From Chitinophagaceae bacterium (GTDB lineage: Bacteria; Bacteroidota; Bacteroidia; Chitinophagales; Chitinophagaceae): a stretch of DNA of 11,523 nt. Under the pieces are notes generated by a model. That model had not been told where the DNA came from and ran no database searches. It was given only the letters and a program-made list of their open reading frames with translations. The stretch is from assembly GCA_017853235.1 (NCBI GenBank), contig JAFMJX010000042.1:1-11523 (forward strand), given 5' to 3'. Shown piece by piece: positions 6,163 through 11,523 of this stretch. Positions within the stretch are counted from its first letter, which is position 1, and each line of letters begins with the position of its first letter. Made by a program: the position numbers and the translations under genes.

Positions 6163-6521
6163 ACAGACAAATTACAAACCAGTCTTTTGACTGGCTTATA
6201 AAAAATTGTATATGTTTTGAAAACATATACTTAACAAAAAAGGGCACGTACCAGGTACACTTTGATTATAATTTAATCAAATCATTAACGGACTTGAATT
6301 ATTTTGAAGTGTACATTTACGCCATTCAGGATGACGACGATAATTGGTTATATTTAAAAATAGGAAAAGGAAACGATTTTTCATTTGTCGATCAGGTTTT
6401 TTTAGATCGAATAGAAAATGAAGTAATTGACCAGCTATTCAGTGATGGTTATCATATTGAAGAGAATGAAGACATGGACGATGATTTAAACCATGCAGGG
6501 TGCAGCAGTAGAGAATATTAA
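6159..6521 (+). CDS. Unrecognised acidic protein of 120 residues
   Basis: The start overlaps the stop of the 57-residue gene by four bases. The protein has aromatic-rich strands (YQVHFDYNLI, YFEVYIYAI), a DDDDNW stretch, and a strongly acidic tail with EENEDMDDDL. No membrane segment or signal is visible. It may be a small DNA-mimic-like or regulatory phage protein, but composition alone is weak evidence. Three inverted repeats lie within its first 100 bases, including a 23-base palindrome at 6208-6230, which is odd for coding sequence. The function is unknown. Confidence 0.6.
   Translation: MNRQITNQSFDWLIKNCICFENIYLTKKGTYQVHFDYNLIKSLTDLNYFEVYIYAIQDDDDNWLYLKIGKGNDFSFVDQVFLDRIENEVIDQLFSDGYHIEENEDMDDDLNHAGCSSREY
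6179..6258. repeat. Cluster of three inverted repeats, including a 23-bp palindrome
   Basis: CCAGTC-TTTT-GACTGG lies at 6179-6194. GTATATGTTTT-G-AAAACATATAC, with perfect 11-bp arms around one G, lies at 6208-6230. GTACC-A-GGTAC lies at 6248-6258. All are inside the start of the 120-residue gene. The odd-centred symmetry of the last two is typical of sites bound by dimeric proteins, while in RNA the first could form a tetraloop hairpin. A function is not shown. Confidence 0.6.
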
Positions 6522-6531
6522 AAAACAAAAA

Positions 6532-6795
6532 ATGAAAAATAAAACAACAAAACAAAAAGCCACAAGCGATCTTGATAGTTTATTCTGCACTAACCATAAT
6601 AAACTGCAAATAGATGAAGGAATAGCAAAGGCCAGAATATTAGATGCAGAATTGGACATTTTAAATTGTTCTTTTAATGGTGATCGGTGCGTTAAAATAG
6701 ACACCAAAAAATTAACGTATATTACGTTGACGTTACAAAACTTAAAAGAATTAAAAAAATTAATAATAAAATCAGAAAAATATTATAATAATTAA
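6532..6795 (+). CDS. Small unrecognised Lys-rich protein
   Basis: I place the start at 6532 because the ATG there follows the standard leader (ATTAAAAAACAAAAA) and lies after the stop of the upstream gene. An ATG at 6493 in the same frame would overlap that gene by 29 bases. The 87-residue product begins MKNKTTKQKATSDLDSLF and is rich in Lys and Asn. Three Cys (two of them in LNCSFNGDRC) sit around the middle and a likely C-terminal amphipathic helix (LQNLKELKKLIIKSEKYY) closes it. The next gene, a Rad52-type annealing protein, begins after 5 bases, so the two are probably co-expressed. No family is recognised. Confidence 0.6.
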   Translation: MKNKTTKQKATSDLDSLFCTNHNKLQIDEGIAKARILDAELDILNCSFNGDRCVKIDTKKLTYITLTLQNLKELKKLIIKSEKYYNN

Positions 6796-6800
6796 AAACA

Positions 6801-7562
6801 ATGGAGAATCAAATTGCAAAACAAAAAACAAAACTCCCAAGCCTTGATGAATTGTATCAAGACAAAGGACTATCTGCAAAGCAAAACGAATTAAATGTTT
6901 TGCTGAATCAAAATCCAAAAGAATCATGGATAAGGGAACACAACGGGATTAAATACATTCCGATTTCAATAATTGAATACTTGTTAACTTCAATTTTTAT
7001 TAAATGGAGATTTGAAATAAAAGAAGTTAAATTAATAGCTAACAGTATTAATGTTGTCGGTAGGCTTCATGTATTAGACCCTATATCCGGTTCCTGGGAT
7101 TGGAACGACGGGACTGGGGCAGCTCCTATAAACACAAAGAAAGGAGCGGGTGCAAATGAATGGAATGAAATTATACACAATTCGGTTCAAATGAGCAGCC
7201 CAGCGGCTGAATCTTTTGCCTTAAAAGATGCAGCGGAAAAATTCGGTAAAATATTCGGCAAGGATTTAAACAGAAGGGATTTTTTGTCTTATACAAATTT
7301 GGAAGGAAAATTAGACATTGAGGCCATTCAAATTAATTTAGACCAATATCAGGAATTATACACACTGCTAAAAGGTTCAAGTTTAGACAGCGAAGAAAAG
7401 GACGTACTTTATGAAAAATTAAAAGGGTTTGTTTCATTGTTTGAGTTTCAAAATTTAAAAACTCATTTAATTTCAAATCAATTAGAAGACGAAAGAACAA
7501 GGCTAAGGAATGGCGAGATTTTAAGCATGGGCGAAATTGGCAAAGCAATAAAAAACCTATGA
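6801..7562 (+). CDS. Rad52/Rad22-type single-strand annealing protein (phage recombinase)
   Basis: This 253-residue protein matches, by eye, the Rad52/22 double-strand-break repair family found in phages. A beta-rich part at about residues 70-110 holds VVGRLHVLDPISGSWDWNDGTGAA, quoted here in two pieces around residue 94: VVGRLHVLD and PISGSWDWNDGTGAA. The family's helix follows at about 133-160 with SPAAESFALKDAAEKFGK and then FGKDLNRRD. Such proteins anneal complementary single strands during phage replication, recombination and end repair. The C-terminal 90 residues are more variable and charged, as usual for the tail that binds partners. Genes for NinB and NinG follow within 2 kb, which fits a recombination module. 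A separate Erf or RecT type is less likely. Confidence 0.7.
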   Translation: MENQIAKQKTKLPSLDELYQDKGLSAKQNELNVLLNQNPKESWIREHNGIKYIPISIIEYLLTSIFIKWRFEIKEVKLIANSINVVGRLHVLDPISGSWDWNDGTGAAPINTKKGAGANEWNEIIHNSVQMSSPAAESFALKDAAEKFGKIFGKDLNRRDFLSYTNLEGKLDIEAIQINLDQYQELYTLLKGSSLDSEEKDVLYEKLKGFVSLFEFQNLKTHLISNQLEDERTRLRNGEILSMGEIGKAIKNL

Positions 7563-7663
7563 AAAGATTACAAAATATTTGCTCATATGGACTTATGGTG
7601 TTAACTTTGTATCTCATTTTAAGTTCGATCATAACATTAATTTATCATTTAGTAAACAATTAA
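7559..7663 (+). CDS. Possible 34-residue single-pass membrane peptide
   Basis: A frame starts at an ATG that overlaps the stop of the annealing-protein gene (ATGA) and ends at TAA 7661. The peptide starts MKRLQNICSYG and has a hydrophobic core (LMVLTLYLILSSIITLIY) that could span the membrane, ending in HLVNN. Coupling and composition support it. Against it, the promoter candidate at 7578-7609 lies inside it, so the sequence may be constrained for another reason. It has no A-rich leader. Confidence 0.35.
   Translation: MKRLQNICSYGLMVLTLYLILSSIITLIYHLVNN
7578..7609 (+). promoter_or_regulatory. Second Bacteroidetes-type promoter
   Basis: TTTG at 7578-7581 and TAACTTTG at 7602-7609 are 20 bases apart, the same spacing as the promoter at 5600. 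The two share an extended -33 block, AAAATATTTGCNCATRT. Transcription would begin near 7616 and run through a leader of about 60 bases into the gene at 7675, giving the repeat-protein and NinB/NinG genes their own promoter. Confidence 0.65.
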
Positions 7664-7674
7664 ACAAAAATAAA

Positions 7675-7959
7675 ATGAAAGAAAATTTAAAAAATGTAAT
7701 AATTACAACGGTACACAGGGGCGTATGGTTTTGCCAGGTTGATTCAAAATCAGATTTGACGGCAAAAACTTTGACCGGATTAAAAAATACAAGAATGGCA
7801 ATTTATTGGAACACCAAAAACGGATTGCAGGAGCTTTGTGACGTTGGGCCAAATGCTCAAAGTAAATTAAGTTCAATTTCAGACATTGAAGTGCTTCACG
7901 ATGTAACTGCTGTATTTTTAGTATCGGAAAAAGCTGCAAAGATATGGCTAAATATATAA
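7675..7959 (+). CDS. Small phage-family protein of unknown function (possibly DUF6948-like)
   Basis: The ATG at 7675 follows a leader of AATTAAACAAAAATAAA and is preferred over a TTG at 7579 in the same frame, which lies within the promoter candidate. The 94-residue product has the pattern VHRGVWFCQV, then LKNTRMAIYWNTKNGLQEL, then a GP followed by SKLSSISDIEVLHDV, and a final segment with VSEKAAKIW. This recurring order of RGV, R-x-AIYW, GP and A-x-x-W is one I recall from small phage and prophage proteins of unknown role; DUF6948 is the name I would test first. The stop lies 16 bases inside the next frame (start 7944), so the two are coupled. Confidence 0.65.
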   Translation: MKENLKNVIITTVHRGVWFCQVDSKSDLTAKTLTGLKNTRMAIYWNTKNGLQELCDVGPNAQSKLSSISDIEVLHDVTAVFLVSEKAAKIWLNI

Positions 7960-8400
7960 CATATTGCGATGTTGTACGAGCTGGAGCCTGCATATCTGGT
8001 GTAATTGAATGGGCAAAAAAAAAACAATGATACTTTTTTTGTCTCAATTGAAGATGCGAAAAAAATAAAAAATAATTGGATTGAAAAATTATTATCTGAA
8101 TCTGAATATGGATCTGGATATGGATCTGGATCTGGATATGGATCTGGAGCTGGAGCTGGAGATGGATATGGATCTGGATATGGATCTGGATATGGATCTG
8201 GATCTGGATATGGAGCTGGAGCTGGAGCTGGAGATGGAGCTGGAGCTGGAGATGGATATGGATCTGGATCTGGATCTGGATATGGATATGGATCTGGATA
8301 TGGATCTGGAGCTGGATATGGATATGGATATGGATCTGGATCTGGATATGGATCTGGAGCTGGAGCTGGAGCTGGAGATGGAGCTGGAGGAATAGAATAA
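7944..8400 (+). CDS. Gly-X repeat protein, split by a frameshift at a 10-A tract
   Basis: ATG 7944 opens a 28-codon frame (start MAKYITYCDVVRAGAC, then GVIEWAKK) that stops at 8028-8030. A frame with no ATG continues past it from 8005 (only a TTG start) to TAA 8398. Dropping one A of the ten at 8015-8024 joins them into 151 residues: a domain of about 54 residues with AGAC-x2-GVIEW and SIEDAKKIKNNWIEKLLSE, then 47 copies of X-Gly with X = Tyr, Ser, Ala or Asp. The domain reads well across the junction, so the two frames belong together. Whether the shift is made by slippage, by ribosomal +1 frameshifting, by phase variation, or is a sequencing error cannot be told. The tail resembles silk; the role is unknown. 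Confidence 0.6.
8015..8024 (+). other. Ten-A homopolymer where the reading frame changes
   Basis: The run of ten A lies where the N-terminal frame must pass into the repeat frame. One A fewer, two more, or a +1 shift would join them. Slippage of polymerase on runs of nine or more A is well established in bacteria. A T7 run at 8034-8040 follows after nine bases and could pair weakly with it. Confidence 0.65.
8107..8388 (+). repeat. Forty-seven tandem hexanucleotide units of form KMT-GGA
   Basis: The array is 282 bases of TAT, TCT, GCT or GAT each followed by GGA, without one exception. Counts are TAT 15, TCT 16, GCT 12 and GAT 4. Variation is confined to the first two bases of the variable codon (T or G, then A or C). 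All units keep one frame and encode Tyr-Gly, Ser-Gly, Ala-Gly or Asp-Gly. Other frames on both strands are also open across the array because of its simplicity, but they are shadows. Confidence 0.95.
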
Positions 8401-8408
8401 ATTCACAA

Positions 8409-8882
8409 ATGCTCAAACATTTTGATTTTCGGGACAAATTAGACAAAACAAAATTTAAAGAATTTTGTAATAAAATTTATTTAGATTTTGAAGAAAAATA
8501 TTTCAATGTTGAGATAAAACATTCGGATAGTAAAAGATCATTAGCCCAAAACGCTTTATATTGGGGCGTTTTAATTCCACAGGTTAAGGAGTTTATGGAA
8601 GAAACATCCGGTGAAAATTATTCGCCAGATGAAATTCATGACTTCTTAAAGTATAATTTTGGAACAAAAGTATTTCATGAATCAAAATATTATTTATTTA
8701 TTAATGATAAAAAAATTATATCCCAATTAGAATGGGAAAACTTGCCACAAAAAGAGGCAAAAGAATATCAAATGATATTTAGAATGCCGTCTACCAGGGG
8801 AATGAACACAGAGCAATTTAATTTATACATGGATTTTATTGTAAAATGGGCGGCAATTAGTGGGTTTTGTATTGAAATTTAA
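8409..8882 (+). CDS. ninB: NinB-like recombination protein
   Basis: The 157-residue protein has the hallmarks of the lambda NinB (Orf) family. A central RSLAQNALYWGVLIPQV stretch lies at residues 43-59, then SPDEIHDFLKYNFG (72-85), and near the end MPSTRGMNTEQFNLYMDFI with a final tryptophan-containing WAAISGF segment. NinB proteins bind single-stranded DNA and SSB and act as recombination mediators, so it would work with the Rad52-type annealing protein and NinG encoded on either side. The length is close to that of lambda NinB (about 146). It starts 8 bases after the repeat-protein stop, in the same operon. The match is by motif reading only. Confidence 0.7.
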   Translation: MLKHFDFRDKLDKTKFKEFCNKIYLDFEEKYFNVEIKHSDSKRSLAQNALYWGVLIPQVKEFMEETSGENYSPDEIHDFLKYNFGTKVFHESKYYLFINDKKIISQLEWENLPQKEAKEYQMIFRMPSTRGMNTEQFNLYMDFIVKWAAISGFCIEI

Positions 8883-8896
8883 TATAATTTTGTTTT

Positions 8897-9487
8897 ATGG
8901 GTGTTTGTGAATTTCATGCTAAATATTATGATGGCGACTTTTGCCCTGCTTGTAAAAGCTTTGAATTGTGGACTGAAAGCGAAAAGAATAAGAAATTAAA
9001 CGCTAAGGTAAAGTTTAATAAAAAAATAGTTAGAGCAAACTTTGTAAAAAGCAAAAAGGCAAGCCCCAATAGGCTAAACAATAATAAGAAAAAAGCGGAT
9101 GATATTTTTTCCCAATATATTCGTGGATTATATAATACGACAAGTGGGTATTCAAAATGTTATACATGTGGAAAAATAAAAGAAAATTTTGGTGGACTTT
9201 TGAAGGGGCTACATTGTGGGCACTATTTTCCAAAGGGAAAATTTTGGTGGCTTCGTTACCGAGTTGAAAATGTTTTACCACAATGCTATGATTGCAATGT
9301 AAATAATGGAGAATCAATAGCGGCAATGAGGCCGGAGCTAGTAAAGAAATTCGGAGAAGAAAAAATATTGATCTTAGAAAAAGATAGTAGAATAATTCCA
9401 TTCAGTCGAAAAGACAGAGAACTGGAAATACTTTGGTATAAAAAACAATATTCTATTTATAAGAATTTAATCAATGGAAAAAGTTGA
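8897..9487 (+). CDS. ninG: NinG (Rap)-like Holliday junction endonuclease
   Basis: The 196-residue protein has two zinc-binding-like clusters. At the N-terminus C4-x2-H7 pairs with C16-x2-C19. In the middle lie CYTCG (C88, C91), then HCGHYFPKG (106-114), then R120, N125, and QCYDCN (C130, C133, N134). The central part, C-x2-C...GHY...R...N...QC-x2-CN, is the signature of lambda NinG/Rap, an HNH-like nuclease that cuts recombination junctions. The length is near that of lambda NinG (about 204). It follows NinB by 14 bases, the same neighbour pair as in lambdoid phages. The basic middle (about residues 30-67) fits DNA binding. Confidence 0.85.
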   Translation: MGVCEFHAKYYDGDFCPACKSFELWTESEKNKKLNAKVKFNKKIVRANFVKSKKASPNRLNNNKKKADDIFSQYIRGLYNTTSGYSKCYTCGKIKENFGGLLKGLHCGHYFPKGKFWWLRYRVENVLPQCYDCNVNNGESIAAMRPELVKKFGEEKILILEKDSRIIPFSRKDRELEILWYKKQYSIYKNLINGKS

Positions 9488-9590
9488 ATTAATAATATCG
9501 TGACTAACGGTTGGGTATTGCTGATGTATGGGATTTGAAATACAGTTGCTCGGAACAAATGCCGCCATGAAAAACTAAAGTTGAATTAAT
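9480..9590. repeat. 14-bp direct repeat bounding the spacer before the helicase gene
   Basis: AAAGTTGAATTAAT occurs at 9480-9493, overlapping the end of the NinG gene, and again at 9577-9590. The 83 bases between them hold no frame or promoter that I can support, and no transposase. The layout would suit a duplication made by insertion or recombination joining the nin genes to the helicase-methyltransferase cargo, but chance or a shared leader is possible. Confidence 0.5.
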
Positions 9591-9614
9591 TACAAAAGAT
9601 AAATTGAAAAACAA

Positions 9615-11084
9615 ATGCCAGAACAAAAGTTAAATAGCGATTTGCAGTTGATTGATGTTACGTCTGCCCATATATCAGCAATGCCTTTGTTAGGCACAGT
9701 ACGGTCAATTGAAAGCGACCCATACATGCAATTTTTAGAGAGCAAGAAACACATACAAGGCAACTACGGTATAGAACCGAACTTTATTCCCGATGCAATG
9801 TTTGATTATCAAAAGCATGTTTCTGAATATGCAATAAGGAAAGGACGTTGTGCTGTTTTTTTAGATACTGGTTTAGGTAAAACAATCATTGAATTAGTGA
9901 TTGCAAAAAATTACATACAGGAAACAAACAAACCTGTATTGATAATTACTCCCCTGGCAGTTGCATTTCAATTTATAAAAGAGGCTGGAAAGTTTGGCGT
10001 TGATGATATTTCATACTCAAAGGATGGGAAGTATAAAACAAAGATTGTTGTTTGTAATTACGAAAGGTTAGAACATTTTAACTCAATAGATTTTGATTGC
10101 GTTTTACTGGATGAAAGCAGTATATTGAAAAACTTTGATGGAGCAATAAAGCAACAAGTAACAAACTTTTTACGAAAAGTAAAATACCGTTTTCTTTTTA
10201 CGGCAACTCCTTCGCCAAATGATTTTATTGAACTTGGTACAAGTAGTGAAGCGTTGGGATATTTAGGATATACCGATATGCTGACAAAGTTTTTTAAGAA
10301 CAACGGTAACTCAATTGATATTCGCCATGCCGGGTGTGAATGGTATTTAAAGTCGCATGCCGAAAAAGACTTTTGGCGGTGGATTGCTTCATGGAGTATT
10401 TCAATGCGTAAGCCTTCTGACTTGGGTTATAGTGATGATTTGCATATTTTACCAGAATTACATGAAGTTGAAACGATTATAAGAAATGAAAACCCATTGG
10501 CAATAAACGGGCAAAGTAGTTTGTTTGCTTTACCTGCTCAGAACTTTTTTGAAATAAAAGCAGAAGTTAGAAGTACAATTAACCAACGTTGTGAAATGGC
10601 AGTTGATAAAGCTGGTAAACATGATGTAAGTGTTTATTGGGTAAACTTAAATGATGAAGCTGCTTTAATTTCTAAATTGGATAAGGACACGAAAGAAGTA
10701 AAAGGCAAAATGAATATTGATGAAAAAGAAGAAATTTTACTGGCATTTTCAAACGGTGAAATTAAAAAACTGATTACAAAAACTTCAATTACTGCTTTTG
10801 GTTTGAACTGGCAACACTGTAACCATACAACATATTTCCCAACATATTCTTATGAACAATACTATCAGGCAATAAGAAGATTTTGGAGGTTTGGACAAAA
10901 AAGAAATGTGTTTGTTGATTTGATTTTATCGGATGGACAAACCCGAATAATGGAAAGCCTGATGGTAAAAAAAGACAAAGCAATTAATATGTTTGAAAAC
11001 CTTACTAAGCAAACAAACTCCGATTTTAAAATTGATAAAAAAGACTTTAACAAAATTATTCAACTACCAAATTTTTTAAAATGA
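9615..11084 (+). CDS. SF2 (SNF2-like) DEAD-box helicase paired with a methyltransferase
   Basis: The 489-residue protein shows SF2 helicase motifs in order: a Q-like FDYQKHVSEYA (63-73), Walker A DTGLGKT (84-90), Ia PVLIITPLA (107-115), II LLDESS (164-169, DESS not DEAH), III FTATPSPND (195-203), V SITAFGLNW (391-399) and VI QAIRRFWRFGQKR (418-430). GHAxxxFWRWIASWS-like text at about 248-261 (KSHAEKDFWRWIASWS) and KPSDLGY (266-272) recall a family usually found next to DNA methyltransferases in phages and mobile elements. It would move along DNA using ATP. Its stop overlaps the methyltransferase start by four bases. A spacer of 127 bases separates it from NinG. The substrate is not known. Confidence 0.8.
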   Translation: MPEQKLNSDLQLIDVTSAHISAMPLLGTVRSIESDPYMQFLESKKHIQGNYGIEPNFIPDAMFDYQKHVSEYAIRKGRCAVFLDTGLGKTIIELVIAKNYIQETNKPVLIITPLAVAFQFIKEAGKFGVDDISYSKDGKYKTKIVVCNYERLEHFNSIDFDCVLLDESSILKNFDGAIKQQVTNFLRKVKYRFLFTATPSPNDFIELGTSSEALGYLGYTDMLTKFFKNNGNSIDIRHAGCEWYLKSHAEKDFWRWIASWSISMRKPSDLGYSDDLHILPELHEVETIIRNENPLAINGQSSLFALPAQNFFEIKAEVRSTINQRCEMAVDKAGKHDVSVYWVNLNDEAALISKLDKDTKEVKGKMNIDEKEEILLAFSNGEIKKLITKTSITAFGLNWQHCNHTTYFPTYSYEQYYQAIRRFWRFGQKRNVFVDLILSDGQTRIMESLMVKKDKAINMFENLTKQTNSDFKIDKKDFNKIIQLPNFLK

Positions 11085-11523
11085 TTAAAGAGCAAATTGT
11101 TACCGAAAATTACGCATGGTATAATAGTGATTGCATGTATGTATTGCCAACTTTACCTAATGCAAGTATTGACTTGGTTGTGTATTCTCCGCCATTTGCG
11201 GGCTTATACAATTATAGCAGCCATGAAAACGATTTTAGTAATTGTGAAAGCAAAGAACAATTTTTAGAGCAATACGAATTTCTTATTGCTGAAATGGCAA
11301 GAGTAACTAAGCCCGGAAGGATTAACGCAGTACATTGTACTGATGTATTTGATAACCGTTCTTTTCTATGGGATTTTCCACATGAGATAATAAGGATTCA
11401 TGAAAAATACGGATTTCATTACCGGAACCGGATAACGATTTGGAAAGAGCCTTTGAAGGTAAGGATGAGAACAATGGTACAAAGCCTTATGCACAAATTT
11501 ATTATTGAAGATACTACCCGCTG
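11081..11523 (+). CDS. DNA methyltransferase, N-terminal part (3' end outside window)
   Basis: The visible 147 residues hold the catalytic motif IV as SPPF (36-39), in the context VYSPPFAGLYNYSSHENDF, and then VTKPGRINAVHC at about 75-86. SPPF is typical of amino-methyltransferases that modify cytosine N4 or adenine N6. Motif IV comes first and no FxGxG motif I is seen before it, so motif I should lie beyond the window in the C-terminal part (beta-class order). The ATGA overlap with the helicase indicates co-translation. The pair may protect phage DNA from restriction, like the DarB protein of phage P1, which combines both activities. Target sequence and partner are inference. Confidence 0.8.
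   Translation, partial: MIKEQIVTENYAWYNSDCMYVLPTLPNASIDLVVYSPPFAGLYNYSSHENDFSNCESKEQFLEQYEFLIAEMARVTKPGRINAVHCTDVFDNRSFLWDFPHEIIRIHEKYGFHYRNRITIWKEPLKVRMRTMVQSLMHKFIIEDTTR

Noticed and set aside
6493..6531. Upstream ATG 6493 for the gene at 6532
   Set aside because: It overlaps the previous gene by 29 bases and lacks the A-rich leader, which is present before 6532.
7579..7674. Longer start (TTG 7579) for the gene at 7675
   Set aside because: It begins within the -33 element of the promoter candidate, and the added 32 residues lack the leader seen before ATG 7675.
8107..8388. CRISPR array or diversity-generating template repeat
   Set aside because: Units are 6 bases without spacers, there is no reverse transcriptase in the window, and variation occurs at both of two codon bases without an adenine-specific pattern.
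8081..8395. Forward frame reading the array as Met-Asp-Leu-Glu repeats
   Set aside because: It is a shadow of the array; its start lies in the middle of the Gly-X gene and no domain precedes it, whereas the Gly-X frame joins a sensible N-terminal domain.
7703..8446. Long reverse-strand frame across the repeat array (repeating Ile, His, Gln)
   Set aside because: It is open only because the hexanucleotide array lacks stops in this frame; no leader or real start, and it opposes all neighbouring genes.
8885..8892. TAATTTTG as a promoter -7 element for NinG
   Set aside because: The nearest TTTG upstream is only 15 bases away and the start of transcription would fall inside the NinG gene.

Overview
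The window looks like part of a tailed double-stranded DNA phage or prophage of a Bacteroidetes host. The evidence is as follows. The DNA is AT-rich. Genes have A-rich leaders (a run like ATTAAAAAACAAAA just before ATG) in place of Shine-Dalgarno sites. Two promoters match the Bacteroidetes pattern TTTG-N20-TAnnTTTG. A secreted protein has a signal peptide ending in YSQ. The gene content is phage lysis, lambda nin-type recombination, and a helicase-methyltransferase pair. All supported genes lie on the + strand and many overlap by ATGA or TAATG. No integrase, terminase, capsid or portal gene is present, so a free phage cannot be told from a prophage.

Positions 1-5417 are a late-type block. 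It starts with the end of a Cys-rich protein, then a membrane protein and three small unrecognised proteins. Next is a 424-residue secreted protein with 26 cysteines, 11 of them in a regularly spaced repeat. A lipoprotein, a holin-like protein, a NlpC/P60-like cell-wall hydrolase, a calcineurin-type metallophosphoesterase and a small basic protein follow. A hairpin with a T-tract lies between holin and endolysin, and a weaker one follows the block.

Positions 5418-5660 are a 243-base intergenic region with two 16-bp direct repeats and a strong promoter candidate. This promoter starts an early-type block (5661-9487) of small unknown proteins, a Rad52-type annealing protein, a small family protein of unknown role, a Gly-X repeat protein, NinB and NinG. 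The recombination proteins plausibly form one annealing and junction-resolution pathway.

The most unusual gene is at 7944-8400. A short N-terminal frame runs into a 10-A tract, and a +1 shift there joins it to a frame ending in 47 tandem hexanucleotide units. These encode a silk-like (X-Gly)47 tail in which X is only Tyr, Ser, Ala or Asp. Frameshifting, polymerase slippage, phase variation and a sequencing error all remain possible.

From 9488 on, a 127-base spacer with a 14-bp direct repeat precedes an SF2 helicase whose stop overlaps the start of an SPPF-motif DNA methyltransferase cut off by the window end. The pair resembles the helicase plus methyltransferase content of anti-restriction proteins such as DarB, but its function here is inference.
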